From: Solanum dulcamara
Lineage: Eukaryota; Streptophyta; Magnoliopsida; Solanales; Solanaceae
Assembly: GCF_947179165.1 (NCBI RefSeq)
Contig: NC_077248.1
Span: 51,861,732 to 51,925,731, forward strand
DNA: 64,000 nt
Reading direction: 5' to 3'
Each line of letters opens with the position of its first letter. Position 1 is the first letter of the stretch. The position numbers and the translations under genes are program-made. Shown here in pieces: positions 31,975 to 44,130 of the stretch. The notes beneath the pieces are model-generated. The model saw only the letters and a program-made list of their open reading frames with translations, was not told the DNA's origin and ran no database searches.

Positions 31975-33050
31975 GTGGAAACCTTAGGACATAATCATCC
32001 ACTCCATCTTCAATCTTCAGATATTCCAGGTGCAACTCCAATTGCGACAAAACTTACAGGTCCTGAAAACTATGGGCTATGGAGTAGATCACTTCGACTT
32101 GCACTATTGACAAAGAACAAGCTTGAATTTGTTGATGAATCCTGTCTAAAAGGTTCATACAAAGGAGAGTTATCATATCAATGGGAAAGATGTAATGTTG
32201 TGGTACTTTAGTGGATTGGTAGCATAGTGGCTACAGAACTAGTTACCACAATTGTTTATGCCTTGAATGCAAAACGAGTTTGGGATAATTTCAAGGAGAG
32301 ATTTGATAAGTCCAACCTTACCAGAGTGTATTAGCTTTGGTCAGATGTTTCTACTTTAAGTCAAGACACTGATTATGTTACCACTTACTATTCTAAACTA
32401 AGAGATCTATGGGATGAATTAGATGTGTTAGTACCAGCTCCATTGTGTAGTTGTGATGAAGCAAAACCTTACATTGAACACCTTAGTCAGCATAGATTAT
32501 TGATGTTATTAATGGGCATAAATGAATCCTACAATCATGTTAGAAGTGATATATTGCTTAAGGCTACTATACCTAGTGTGAATCAGGCATATGCTATAGT
32601 GATTCAAGAGGAAAGTCAGAGGTTATTGGGAGTTATAGACATTCACAAGGAACCACTCACTATGCTAGAAAATAGAAAGCAGAGCTTCAAAGGAAAAAAA
32701 CTATTGGATGTTGTATGTGAGCATTGTGGTTATAAGAATCAATTAAGCAATGATTGTTATAGAGTGATAGGATATCGTGCAGATTTCAAGAGTAAAAGGA
32801 AGCAAGGTCTAGGAGCTTCTCAAGCTGTCACTAGTGGATACAAGTCCACCAACAACAACCAACCTGGAGGTTTCAAACCTCATGCCAATTTTACCAACAA
32901 TGAGGAACAAGGACATGGACTCACACTCAGTGAAGAGGAGTACAACTATGTGCAAAACCTCAAGCATAATGCAGAAGAAAATATTGGTGAATGTAGAGCA
33001 AATCTAGCAAGCAATGTATCATTAATACCTAACACTTATGCATATGACTG
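31975..33050 (+). pseudogene. Copia gag
   Basis: The start codon METLGHNHPL is at 31975. Blocks: TKLTGPENYGLWSRSLRLAL, WERCNVVVL then a stop at 32209, YYSKLRDLWDELDVL, EHLSQHRLLMLLMGINESY, KATIPSVNQAYAIVIQEESQ. The zinc-knuckle region reads CEHCGYKNQLSNDCY, close to the plant CX2CX3..HX4C type but with His replaced. Three stops split an otherwise well-kept frame. This gag type is common in Solanaceae copia elements (memory). Confidence 0.88.
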
Positions 33051-34697
33051 AATCATTAATTATGGTGTTACTCACCATATTACATTTTGCAAGGACTTGT
33101 TAGCTGAATTGAGTTGTCTAGTTGGTCAAGGTTCAAGCATTGTTCAGTTACCAATAGGAAATAGAGATCAAATAACAAGCACAGAAAATTCTACTATTCT
33201 GGAGGTTATACAGTTAAAGATGTGTTGCATGTACTTGTTTAACTTGCTATCAGTTGCCAAGCTAACTAAAGATCTATTATGTAGTGTTAGTTTCTTTACT
33301 AATTTCTGTATACTGCAGTCCCTTTATAGTGGCAAGGTGATTGTGATTAGTAGAGAATCTAAAGGTTTATACGTGTTGAAGGACTCAATAAATGCAGTAG
33401 CAGGTGCTGCAATAAATATGAAAACCTACCCACTCTATGGCACTTGATACTTGGACATCCATCCTACAAAACTATGTAGCATATACCATCTCTGAGTCTT
33501 AATTTGTCTAAGCATCCATGTTGTCATATATGTCCTCAGGCAAAACAAAGTAGGCCAAGTTTTCCTGATAGTTTACACAAATCTAGAGCTATATTTCAGC
33601 TCATTCATGTAGATGTATAGGGTATCTATAAAACTCCAACTTATGATAGAAAGTAGTATTTTATTACTATAGTATATGATTACAACAGGTATTCTTGGGC
33701 ATGTTTAATTCAGTCCAAAACTGAAGTTCAGTCTATATTGAAAGATTACTTGTTAATGGTGAATACTCAGTTTGGTATTAAGGTGAAAGTATTGAGATCT
33801 GACAATAGAATAAAATTCATGAATTCAAAATGCAGAGATTTATTTGTTTCCCTTGGTATTGTTCATCAAACTTCCTGTCTATACACACCCAACCAAAATG
33901 GGGTGGTTGAAATTAAGCATAAACATTTATTAAACACTGTTAGAGCCTTGATGTTTCAAGCTTCCATTCCCATTACCTATTGGAGTCATTGTATAAAGGC
34001 AACAACATATCTACTAAATAAACTACCTACAGTAGTCTTGGAAGAAAAATCTCCACGTGAGATCCTCTATGGTATTAAACCACAACTGGATCACCTAAGA
34101 GTATTTGGTTGTTTATGTTTTACCTCTACCTTGTCCATGTCTGATAATTTTTCCCCTAGATCAAAGAAATGAGTGTTTATGGGATATGATGAAACCCAGA
34201 AGGAATACAGAGTCCTTGATCTAGAATCTCACTCTTTTCATGTTAGTAGAGATGTGAGGTTCATAGAACATGAGTTTCCCTTCAAATCTGGTCCAACCTC
34301 CAACATCTCGGATGATCTCTTTACTCTTGTCTCGCAAGAATATGCTGATTGTGAAAACAACACCACTTCTGATATAGTTGCTAAACTTGTTGTTGATCTG
34401 CAAACTCAGGCATTTCAAAATGCTCCCGTAGAAGTGCCAGTTCTAGCAGTTGTGGAGGATGGTACCACCCAAGAAATTGAGGATACATTATCAAAACATG
34501 ATGAAGGCCATGACATTCCAGATACAACAGCTGTAGAAACCACTATCATCCCATATGCAGTTATTTCTACACCTATACCCACTACACACACCTCTGAGTC
34601 TACTACTGCAACCTCCCATTTAGAAGAGGGAATACATTGTCCCTAATCCCCCGAAAGCAAGCTCATATTGCCTGCCTTTATCCCATAGGGAATTATG
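33051..34697 (+). pseudogene. Copia protease and integrase
   Basis: The protease motif region is weak (IINYGVTHHIT at 33051, where the catalytic DSGA-type Asp is Asn). The pre-integrase block shows LGHPSYKT and HICPQAKQSR. The integrase core has LIHVDV (first Asp), VKVLRSDNRIKF (second Asp kept) and PNQNGVVEIKHKHLLN (Glu kept). The C-terminal part continues to RVFGCLCF and GYDETQKEYRVLDL, then acidic linker text. A stop near 34170, another near 34645 and a frame shift near 33450 break it. The nested gypsy element interrupts at 34698. Confidence 0.85.
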
Positions 34698-35330
34698 TGT
34701 CACGATCCAAGCCTAGGGCCTAGACATGACACGACGAATGAGGAACCTAAAAATACTTCAAACAAGCCTCTTAGCATTCATTTAGCCTTTCATAGGTAAT
34801 GATAAAAAAATAAGAAAAAATCATAATAGTAAATCTTCAACTTACAAATGTCCAACAATACCTCTAACTTTTAGATTTAACAGGGGCTAAGACAAGTCCC
34901 TAGCTCACCCTTAATCAAAATAGAATGAATTGCCATAGTAAGTGTCTAGAGGTCTCAACATATCATAAGATAAAAAGACAAACGATTATTGTTCCCAAAA
35001 CATGGGAACTCACCAAAAATGGCCTCCAAACAAAATCTCAACTAGCCACATGGAGGAGAATGAGAAGGAACACCAGTTTCTACATGGTGATATCATGTAG
35101 GCAAAAGAGTATGCGTTAGTACTTTGATTGTACTAAGTATGTAGGCATGCATGAACATTGAGAAAACATTAAAACATTTATGTAATATGAAACATAATGC
35201 AACACATGCATAATCAATCATATTGGAATTCTTTAAAGCATTCATTTTGTGGGAAGATGACCATAATCGATATTTAAAATCATGTGAGCTATTACATGGA
35301 ATCCAACATAACCCCTACGTTGGGCAACTT
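34698..35330 (-). repeat. 3' LTR remnant of the nested gypsy element
   Basis: It matches 36605-37235 over its whole length, with scattered differences, and both share a pseudo-frame of 64 codons. It abuts pol sequence directly at about 35330 with no polypurine tract, which marks the deletion point. Confidence 0.88.
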
Positions 35331-36290
35331 AATATCTTAGGCCTTAGTAGTGGGAAAAAAGATGAGTGTTTCGCTTCATCATATCCTTTTTACATGTAGT
35401 ACTTTTTACTTGTCTATCCCTCCCAAGGGCTTTGTCGGATGCAACTTCCTTGTTCCTTAACCTCTTGACTTGTCGGTCCAAAATCTCAATCGGAACCTTC
35501 TCATAGGTCAAGCTTTCTTCAACATTCATTACTTCCAAAGGAATAATGGAACTTGGATTACCTACATACACTTCATCAACATAGACATATGGAATACTGG
35601 ATGAACCGAGGCTAACTCTAATTAAAAATCGCGTTCATCATCTACCTTACAAAAATAAAAGCCTTAGGGACATATACCTTTATACAAAATTCTATTCCAA
35701 GAGTACTATCCCTTACTACCATATTCAACAAACCACGAGACCTAATAAAGAAACACCCAATACATCATACATTCACCCACATGCCATCAATATCACATTC
35801 AATCCTAGTTCTATAACCATTCTAATACACCCATTTGAAAGTCTTAACAATAAGTCATCAATAACCTACTACAATCACTCACATATCTACAACCACACAT
35901 TCAATTCTATCATTTTAACCACTTTATGGCTCCCTTGAAGTCAGCATCACTTAAGAATTTTTATGCCTAACTTAGCATCTCTACATCAAAACTCATACCA
36001 AGGGTACACCAATATACTCTTACCTATCTATTACACACAACAAGATCCATCTAGCTCTTCTTCCATGTCTATAACCTTAAATATAATAAGTATGCCACCA
36101 TCATTATGATACGGAACACCTACTCTCTCTCTATCTATCATGACTCATCTAATATCATTAACATTAGAACATGCAACCAACCTTGATAACTAAGTACTCC
36201 ATCTCTCCTTTGTGAGAGAACTTCAATCTTCTTATCAACCACCAATTTCTTTAATTTAACTAAGATTGGACCTATGTCTTGCCTTGCTTT
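35331..36290 (-). pseudogene. Gypsy pol scraps: integrase tail and linker
   Basis: The frame at 35571-35344 reads YVGNPSSIIPLE, VEESLTYEKVPIEILDRQVK, RLRNKEVAS and KRNTHLFSHY. This is the chromodomain-like integrase tail. Near 36275-36105 the - strand gives ARQDIGPILVKLKKLVVDK and QRRDGVLSYQGWL, the RNase H to integrase linker. The reverse transcriptase and integrase core that should lie between or before them are missing. Confidence 0.8.
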
Positions 36291-36500
36291 TACATCTCTA
36301 CCAATGATGATTTCAAACTATTTTGAACAAGAATACCACCCTCATTAATATCAATCCACCTTTGAATTAGAACTCTTTTTGAAGGCATCTTCTGAAAATC
36401 ATAAAGAAAAATTATTAGTAGGAAAAGACCTAGAGTATGCTCTATCGTACGACATGGAAAATGAAAGAAGGAAAACTTTCCTAAATGCCTCATAGTCTCT
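36291..36500 (-). pseudogene. Gypsy gag start
   Basis: MPSKRVLIQRWIDINEGG begins at about 36392 on the - strand, after a leader from the primer site. Its position and basic N-terminus fit a gag start, but there is too little for firm homology. Confidence 0.4.
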
Positions 36501-36582
36501 TATTCATAATTGTGGCGCGCTTCACAATCATGAACAAGTCCCTATTCAATGCGGTATATTGGACTCCGAGGACCATTCAAAA

Positions 36583-36600
36583 CCTGGGGCTCTGATACCA
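36583..36600 (-). promoter_or_regulatory. Primer-binding site for initiator tRNA-Met
   Basis: The - strand reads TGGTATCAGAGCCCCAGG, a perfect match to the expected site, four bases after the 5' LTR end. It proves that the repeats at 34698 and 36605 are LTRs. Confidence 0.85.
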
Positions 36601-36604
36601 AATT

Positions 36605-39599
36605 TATCACGACCCAAGCCTAGGGCCTAGACGTGACACGGCGAATGAGGAACCCAAAAGTACCTCAAACAAGACTCTTAGCATTCATTTAGCCTTTTAT
36701 AGGTAATGATAAAAAAATAAGCGAAAACCATAATAGTAAATCTTCAACTTACAAATATCCTACAATACCTCTAACTTTTAGATTTATCAGGGGCTAAGAC
36801 AAGTCCCTAGCTCACCCTTAATCAAAATAGAATGAATTGCCATAGTAAGTGTCTAGAGGTCTCAACATATCATAAGATAAAGAGACAAACGATTATTGTT
36901 CCCGAAATATGGGAACTCACCAAAAATGGCCTCCAAACAAAATCTCAACTAGCCACGTGGAGGAGAACGAGGAGGAACACCGGTCCCTACATGGTGATAT
37001 CATGTAGGCAAAAGAGTATGCGTTAGTACTTTGATTGTACTAAGTATGTAGGCATGCATGAACATTGAGAAAACATTAAAACATTTATGTAATATGAAAC
37101 ATAATGTAATACATGCATAATCAATCATATAGGAATTCTTTAAAACATTCATTTTGTGGGAAGATGACCATAATCGATATTTAAAACCATGTGATCTATT
37201 ACATAAAATCTAACATAACCCCCTACGTTGGATAGGGAGACTACTTGCCTGGCAAAATTCTGTCAACTTCATTCATTTCTTTAACTTTAACTTTAAGAAC
37301 TTTCATGGATCCATTAGTCTAAGCCTACAAGGGCTCCTATGTTGGCACATAGTTAATGAGACAAGGGGTTGCTGCTAGGATTCCCTTACCGAATCCCACG
37401 TTAATTCCCATTCGGTATTAAGTCAATCCACAGAATAGTTTAATACTTCAAAATAGTCATAGCATATAGCTTGAGAATTAAAAACATCACATTCGGTGGA
37501 ATAGCTCATTAAAACCTTTAGTGATTCAAATATGCAATAATTGTCCTTATAGAATAAAGAATTTATTATTCATAGCATTTCATCATTCTTTTATTTCATA
37601 AGACTCCATTTTGATCATAAACATTCCTTTCATAAATATTTAATTGGAATCAAAACATTCAAGTCAAACTTCATTAAAAATATAGTAAAACTAGGTGGGA
37701 TAAAATTACTTCAACTTTCAAACATTAATTTAAATAAAATTATGCATAAATACTTTGATATTCATTAATTAAAAATTATGTTTTAAATAACCCACCATGA
37801 ATTTTAAGAACCTTTAAAGAGATAAATAAAGAAATTACTTGCAAACCATCAATTTATACATATGAAATTATTTTGCATCAAAATAGACCAGTAATCATTT
37901 GTTTAACCATGATTCATGCTATTAAGTAGAAATAAGAACTACCCATAAGAAAATCTTACTTGAAATCAAGAGATTTAGTTGAAAGAATTTTGAACTACAT
38001 GGGTGGAAGAATCCATGGATAAACACTCACATACCTTAGAGTAAAGCTTAAACAAAATAAATATAATTTATCATATAATCAAAATACTTTAGAAATGAGA
38101 GTGGAAGGAATACTCTTATTGAAGCTTTACATACCTTAGAGTAAAGCTTGAAAAGAATTGGGTAAATAAACATAATTTATCATATAATCAATACTTTAGG
38201 CATGAGAGAACATAATTAATCATATAATCAAAATACTTTAGGCATTAGAGTAATGGAATGCACCAATTTAAAACATACTTGAAACAACCTACCAATTCAC
38301 TTTAAAACTTCTTCATGCCTTCATATAAGGACCATTGATATATCAACAATTCAATGCATTTAAGAGCCAACATAAGCTAATATAAGATAAGTAATTAAAA
38401 TTTAAATATTTAATAATCTCTGCATTTGGAATAATGATATGAAAATCCATAAAGTTTTATACTTGAATTAAATAAAAAACTTTGATAATTAATTTGGGCT
38501 TTATTATGAAAGGATCCATGAATCAATACCACATACATTAGAGTACATATTAAAGAAAATAAATATAATTTATCATGTAATCAAAATACTTTAGGCATGA
38601 GAGTGGAAGAAATACTCTCATTGAAGCCTTACATACGCTAATATAAGATAGGTAATTAAACTTGAAATACTTAATAATCTATGCATTTGGAATCATGATA
38701 TGAAAACCCATAAAGTTTCATACTTGAATTAAATAGAAGACTTTGATAATCATTTAGGCTTCATGGATGAAAGGATCTGTGAATCACTACCCACATACCT
38801 TAGATCCGAAGCTTTACTCGGAATCAAAGGACTTAATGAACACTCTTGAATTCTAGCCTTTTATCCTCGATGGAGTATTTTGTGTACTACCTGAAGTATA
38901 TGAATCCCCAGAATAGTATTTACACACTACTAAAAACTAAAAATATATTTTGAAAATGAGTAAAGAAGTGTATAGAGAGAAGAGTTACTTGAAAAAACTT
39001 GATGAACAAAATAATAAAATAAGGTGGGTGTTTATAGGTGTGAAGGAGCGATCTAACAATAATTAAAATAATTATAAAAAAAATTAAAAATTTAATGGAG
39101 GATTGTGATGTCATGTGTTGATGTCAAATGGAAGACTATTAATGTCATGGGTGATGTCAAATGGATCTAGATCTTCTATGATTGGTGAGATGAATTTTCT
39201 TTTTATGGAATACCCTTTTTAAGAGCTATGTTTGAACAAGATAATTTCCTAATTAGGATTTGATGTCCATATAAATTGTAGATCTAGAAGTCATCTTTCG
39301 TGTCATTTAAGAATAAACTGATTGAGAGTATCCTACAGTAAGATATGAGTTTTCTTCTACAAATACTCCATTTCGTCACAACACCAGGTCTTGCAAAGAT
39401 TAATTTATCTGAACTACTTATCCTCTTAATCTTAAGCTATGGTCTTCACAAAAGTTGTAGGTAATGAAGTTGGGTTATTTAAAAATTTGAATCTCCTAAC
39501 TTAGACCATCATATGAAAAGTTATGCCCAAAATACAGAAGCAGTATTATTTTCATCTAAAATTGGAACACCATATACAACATTTTTAGGGGGTGTTACA
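36605..39599 (-). repeat. 5' LTR of the nested gypsy element, 2995 bp
   Basis: It starts in element sense TGTAACACCCCCTAAAAATG at 39599 and ends GGGTCGTGATA at 36605. The interior is AT-rich with repeated ACATACCTTAGAGTAAAGCTT and AATTTATCATATAATCAAAATAC modules between 38025 and 38810. Confidence 0.88.
38025..38810. repeat. Higher-order duplication inside the gypsy LTR
   Basis: The stretch 38372-38545 (TAATATAAGATAAGTAATTAAA, ATGCATTTGGAATMATGATATG, AAAGTTTYATACTTGAATTAAAT) recurs at 38638-38800, about 266 bp on. Short modules ACATACCTTAGAGTAAAGCTT at 38030, 38129 and, in part, 38531 and 38800 belong to the same array. Left LTR remnant does not reach this region. Confidence 0.7.
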
Positions 39600-39604
39600 T
39601 TATG

Positions 39605-41130
39605 TTTGGAAGTTACTAAGAGTAAGGAGGATGAAATAGATGCTCTAGAACTCAACAAGACCCGGATAGTAGTAGATCTTCCACCTGGTAAAAGGCCTAT
39701 AGGCTCCAAATGGGTATACCAAGACAAACTTCAAGCTAATGGTGCAATTGAAAGATACAAAGCCATACTAGTTGCCAAGGGATATAGTTAGCAAGAGGGT
39801 CTAGATTATCATGAGACTTTTCCCCTGCGGATAAAATGGTCACAGTCAAGACTGTTATCAGTGTAGCAGCCTCACACAACTGGCCTCTTCACCAAATGGT
39901 TGTCCATAATGCATTCTTAGAAGGTGATCTCACAGTGCAAGTCTATATGGAGATGCCTCAAGGTTTTCAAAGGCAGGGGAAGTACAAGGTGGGTAAGCTG
40001 ATAAAATCTCTCTATGGCCTAAAACAAGCCTCCAGGCAATAGAATCTGAAGTTGACTGAGGTGTTATTTTCTACTGTTACTCACAAAGTTGATATGATCA
40101 CTTCTTTTTCACAAAAAGGATAGCGAAGCCATAGCTGTAATTCTCATCTATATGGATGATCTACTCCTAACAGGCAACAGTGACAAGTTGATACAAGAGT
40201 TAAAGGACTCTCTGCATATTAAGTTCAAAATGAAGGATCTTGGTCACCTCAAGTACTTCCTAGGCATTGAGATCATGAGGTCTAAGACTAGTATACTATT
40301 TAACCGGAGAAAATATGCTCTTGAATTAATTTCAAACACTGGTTTGAGTGGTGCAAAGCTAGTGAGCACACATTTGCAAGCAAACATTAAGCTCACCATA
40401 GTAGAACATGAGTAGCTAACTAGAGTTACTAATGATCCTATGTTCAAAGATATTACAAGCTACCAAAGACTGATTGGAAGATTACTATATCTATCTATAA
40501 CTAGACCTGATATAAGCTTTGTTGTCCAAGTATTTTCACAGTTCATGCAACAACCCAAATTATCACACTGGGAAGTAACCTTGAGGCTAGTTAGAAACAT
40601 TAAAATTTGTCCTGGTCAAGGTCTGTTGTTAAGCAGCACAATGAGCCTAGAACTTGAAGCATTTTGTGACTCAGATTGGGCAGCATGTCCCAACACTAGA
40701 AGATCTGTAACTAGATATCTGATCAAACTTGGAGATTCTCTTATATCTTGGAAATTCAAGAAGCAACATACAGTGAGCAGAAGCTCTACAGAGGCTGAAT
40801 ACAAGAGCATGACTGCTGCTGTTGCTGAGGTAATATAAATACTTGGACTATTGAAGGAGCTGAATGTGATGATTAAAACACCTGTGAAGATGCATTGTGA
40901 CAGTAAAGCAGCAAAACTAATTGCTAATAATCATATATTTCATGAAAGGACTAAGCATATAGAGATTGTCTGTCATTTTGTAAGGGAAAGAATCAAAAGT
41001 AGACTGATATTACCTACTTATGTGAACACCAAACAACAGGCAGCTGACGTACTCACAAAGGGCCTAGGTACAACCTCTCATCATATGCTGTTAGCCAAGC
41101 TTGGAGTCTTCAACATATACTTAGACTAAA
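39605..41130 (+). pseudogene. Copia reverse transcriptase and RNase H (after the nested insertion)
   Basis: Resumes after the TTATG duplication: KEDEIDALELNKTRIVVDLP, GSKWVYQDKLQANGAIERYK, LVAKGYS then a stop. Polymerase blocks: FLEGDLTVQVYMEMPQGF, LYGLKQAS, and the active site IYMDDLLLTG at about 40150 with both Asp kept. Later ITRPDISFVVQVFSQFMQ, and RNase H CDSDWAACPNTRRSVT, SRSSTEAEYKSM, CDSKAAKLIANNHIFHERTK. The end is GVFNIYLD with a stop at 41127. Stops at 39790, 40040, 40413 and 40836 kill it. Confidence 0.88.
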
Positions 41131-41143
41131 GCTTGAGGGGGAG
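41128..41143 (+). promoter_or_regulatory. Polypurine tract of the copia element
   Basis: GCTTGAGGGGGAG directly precedes the 3' LTR start at 41144. It lies just after the pol stop codon, as usual for copia. Confidence 0.75.
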
Positions 41144-41448
41144 TATTAAGAACTAGGTAAGTGTAAATATAAGAAGGAGGTTGAAGGTTAGTAGGATCAT
41201 GTTGTTAGTTATAATTAGTTAGGAGTTTGTTATGTAGCTAACTACTTCCAGCTGTCATTTAGTTAGTTAGAAGTGTGCACGTGGTTCACACCGTATAGTC
41301 TATAAAAGGAGATGATTCTCCTTTATTGTATTCAAGTTTTCAATGAAATAATATCTTCTCCCTCTCCTCTCTATATCAAGTTCTCTCCACACTCTCTTCC
41401 ATGGAAGTTTAGCTTCCATGGATTTTGTTATTTAAGCATAAATTTACA
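41144..41448 (+). repeat. 3' LTR of the copia element, 305 bp
   Basis: It starts TATTAAGAACTAGG and ends AAATTTACA. It pairs with the split 5' LTR. TATA box at 41300-41307. It is uninterrupted and serves as the template that reveals the MITE insertion in its partner. Confidence 0.93.
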
Positions 41449-41453
41449 GAAAT

Positions 41454-42571
41454 CAATTTGAGATTGTTCAGTATTAATTCAAATGAAAAATGGAGATTTG
41501 AGATTCGTTAATTAAGGAAATCAAATCATTTATATTCACTAGACAAAAGAAAGTCTAATTCAGAAAACGTGGAGATTATCTGTATAGGATTAACATAGAT
41601 ATGACAAGTGACCAGATAAGTTAGATGATGATGCGTGAAATGACAAAAGGGAAGCAAGTCAACACGAAGGCGACCCATTTGAAGAAGTAGAAGAACCAAC
41701 AGAAGCTTAGGCATCGGACTAAGGCTCGGACATATATACTATGAGCCATCAAAGGATACTAGCCGTTATGCAGTCGACCCAGAGGCAACACATTCCTTTA
41801 AATATTATTAAATTCAGTCAATTTGTCTTAGCTTTTTTCTTATTTACAAAGTTACTTGCTTACATATCTCATTACTCAATCGATTCAATCCACATTCCTT
41901 TAAACCTTGCCTACAAATTCGACCGTACCTCTTTTGGATAAACAACAATAGATAACTTGTTTAGTTTGTGATGATGTCAGATCAAAAGAAACTTTTACAT
42001 CACATTCTTCAATCCCAGTAACAGTTTATGATAATTCCAACCATTAGAAATTATTCAATGAATTTGTGCGATGATCATATCACTATATGCATCATCTATG
42101 TATGTGATTTAATTAATGAGACCAGCTAATCTTTAACTCATAGAGACCATTACCTACATATTGATATTTGATATTTGGTCTAATATGATATTATTGTTGA
42201 ATAAGTATATTATTGACTTATGGTTGAATTTTACTTTAGATGTTATTATTTTAAGAATTCGATTTTCAATTGATTTGCTGTTATTATCAAATATGTAGAG
42301 ATTTAACACGAAAAAGTGAATTAAAAAACAAAGAACCAAAAAGTAACAAATTAAAAAAAGACTAATTAATTTTTAAAATAAATATATAGTATCACAGAGA
42401 ATTTATCTTTTTGGCTTACTTTAATTTCTTGATCTCATGCATATTAAAATCATTCTCAGTGCCATTAACACTAAAGAGGGTTTTAGATAGAAAATTTTAT
42501 AGTTAAAAAATAACGTTAATAATTCATAGTTAAAATATTAAAACATGCAAAATGTGAATAGTTTATGAAGT
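41454..42571. other. AT-rich spacer
   Basis: No gene recognised. Short open frames (such as 41741-41941) have no motif. A stretch at 41560-41720 is more G+C-rich than its surroundings but is full of stops on the + strand. Confidence 0.4.
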
Positions 42572-42709
42572 TATTAAGACCTGTTTGATCATGAAAATTG
42601 AGCAATTTGAAATAAATAGTTTTTGTTCTTAAAGTGAAAAATATTATTTGACAATTAGAATAATTGTGTTTGACCATGAATCAGCAATAACAATAATATA
42701 CTTAGGGTC

Positions 42710-42900
42710 TGTTTGGAAAGTTACCTGGTAATTGGATTGGTGTAATTACTAGGATGTTTATTACTCATCTAGTAATTACTAATTTGGTAATTACACAACC
42801 TAGTAATTACAATGATCTGTTTGTTTGCCACAATATAATAGTGTATTGTTTGGTTGCACAAGTGTAACCATAAGGGTATATTAAATTTTAAAGTAAAAGT
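42710..42900. mobile_element. MITE fragment with GGGTCTGTTTGGAAAG end
   Basis: It starts TTAGGGTCTGTTTGGAAAGT, then TACCTGGTAATTGG and several inverted TAATTAC/GTAATTA motifs. A matching opposite end was not found, so the element is truncated or rearranged. Confidence 0.5.
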
Positions 42901-43869
42901 TAATTATCTAAAATTAAAAATTTATATTAGACAAATAAGGACCTTTAGACATGATATTAAATTAACTATTTAAGATATATATTGTCTTTTGAAAATATAT
43001 TAATTAATAAACAAATGTTCTAAACTAATATTATAAAAAGATAATTGATTTGTATTTTTCAGATTAATATATTTTAATTAAATTAATCATAAAAACTAGA
43101 AGTACAAAATTTCTATGAAGATCATGAAATGCATGTTTGACGAAAAGATTAATATTATAAATATAATGTCATAAAATTATTGAAACACTTGCCTTAAAGA
43201 TAAATATCAAAGTCTAACTAAAAAAATATCCTGCAATGTGAATATCGAGTCAATACTCCTAAAACAAATGAAACTGAAAATATAACATAAGTTCTAAATT
43301 CAAAAATAAAAAATCTAACATAATACTGTTATATTAAATTTCAACATAACATGCATAAATATGATTTAAAAGATAAGAAAAGAGTAAGTCTAAAAACTTA
43401 TTCAACAATAAATTCTACTTTAGTTTAAAAATTAGAATACTAAAAAAAATAGACTAATGAAAAAAATATAAAAAATTATGTGGAATCACATGAAGTAAAG
43501 GTTGAGAATGAGAAGGAAATAAAATATAAATAATACAAATATATATATGGAAAACATTAATAGAAAATATTAGAATAATAAAAATAAAAGAGAAATTTAA
43601 AATAGTAAAAATATAAAATAAATTAAAACGAAAGAATATAAGTAGAAATAAAAGGAAGAAAATAAAAATTAACCAACTTGTAAGTATGCAAAGAAAAAAG
43701 GACATTGAAGAAAATATAACAACTACTATGAAAATAGTAGCAACAACAAAATAGTGCAATAACCAAAACATCATAAAAACATATAGTGGTAAAAAGCAGA
43801 AACAAAACACTACAATAATAAAGCTACTATTACAACAGACACCACACACTAAGCCTAACCCCTTCGGGA
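42901..43869. other. AT-rich spacer inside the MITE-bounded region
   Basis: Very A-rich on the + strand from 43100 to 43830. The long - strand open frame 43885-43454 is a by-product of that composition past the LINE end. No gene. Confidence 0.45.
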
Positions 43870-44130
43870 AGCAATAAAAGACCATACAAACATTCTAACC
43901 TAATATGCGACCTTCACACCCTCCTATCTAAGGTCATATTCTTAGTAACCTGACGTTGTGTCATGTCCTTTCTAATAAATTCTCCATAGTACTTTTCTGG
44001 CATATACCTTTGCTTGTCCTCACACTCACTATAGCCAACCTCTCGCACCTCTTCAGTGAAACATATGTGCATTTACTCTTCACATGTCTAAACCATCTCA
44101 ATCATCTTTTCCACTACTAAATCCTCTCCC
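43870..44130 (-). pseudogene. LINE reverse transcriptase C-terminal remnant
   Basis: The - strand from about 44100 gives RWFRHVKSKCTYVSLKRCER and LAIVSVRTSKGICQKS. After a frameshift near 44000 it gives YYGEFIRKDMTQ, TKNMTLDRRV, stop, RSHIRLE. The plant LINE pattern I know is RWFGHV...VRRCERL...GRPKKYW.EVIR.DM...LTEDMTLDRRVWRSRI. The fragment is the last part of ORF2, consistent with 5' truncation at insertion. No tail or target duplication was identified. Confidence 0.75.

Larger units (their letters stand above)
34698..39599 (-). mobile_element. Gypsy element nested in copia pol, doubly deleted
   Basis: Target duplication TTATG is exact (34693-34697, 39600-39604). In element sense it starts TGTAACACCCCC (39599) and ends GGATCGTGACA (34698). 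The right copy of the LTR (36605-39599) is full length. The left copy keeps only its last ~630 bp. The interior (~35330-36604) keeps a primer site, gag start and scraps of pol. At least two deletions occurred: one removed most of gag-pol, the other the polypurine tract and about 2.3 kb of the 3' LTR. Confidence 0.9.
30588..41448 (+). mobile_element. Ty1/copia element with two nested insertions
   Basis: Target duplication GAAAT is exact on both sides (30583-30587, 41449-41453). The 5' LTR is split by a Tourist-like element (30605-31615). The coding region is split by a gypsy element (34698-39599). Without these the element would be about 4.9 kb, a normal size for small copia elements. It carries gag, protease, integrase, reverse transcriptase and RNase H with stops. 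The two LTRs differ by roughly 8 percent by eye (about 24 substitutions in 300 bp and one 4 bp gap). Confidence 0.92.

Noticed and set aside
34925..37026. Two nearly identical 64-codon frames at 34925 and 36832, at first sight a duplicated small gene
   Set aside because: Both lie at the same place in the two LTR copies of the nested gypsy element; the duplication is the LTR pair.
34698..37235. The 630 bp direct repeat read as a simple segmental duplication
   Set aside because: A primer-binding site follows the right copy, pol scraps lie between, and TTATG flanks the whole 34698-39599 unit, so it is an LTR pair.
43454..43885. 143-codon - strand open frame, Phe/Ile/Leu-rich
   Set aside because: Its first residues are the read-through of the LINE tail; the rest reflects an A-rich + strand.
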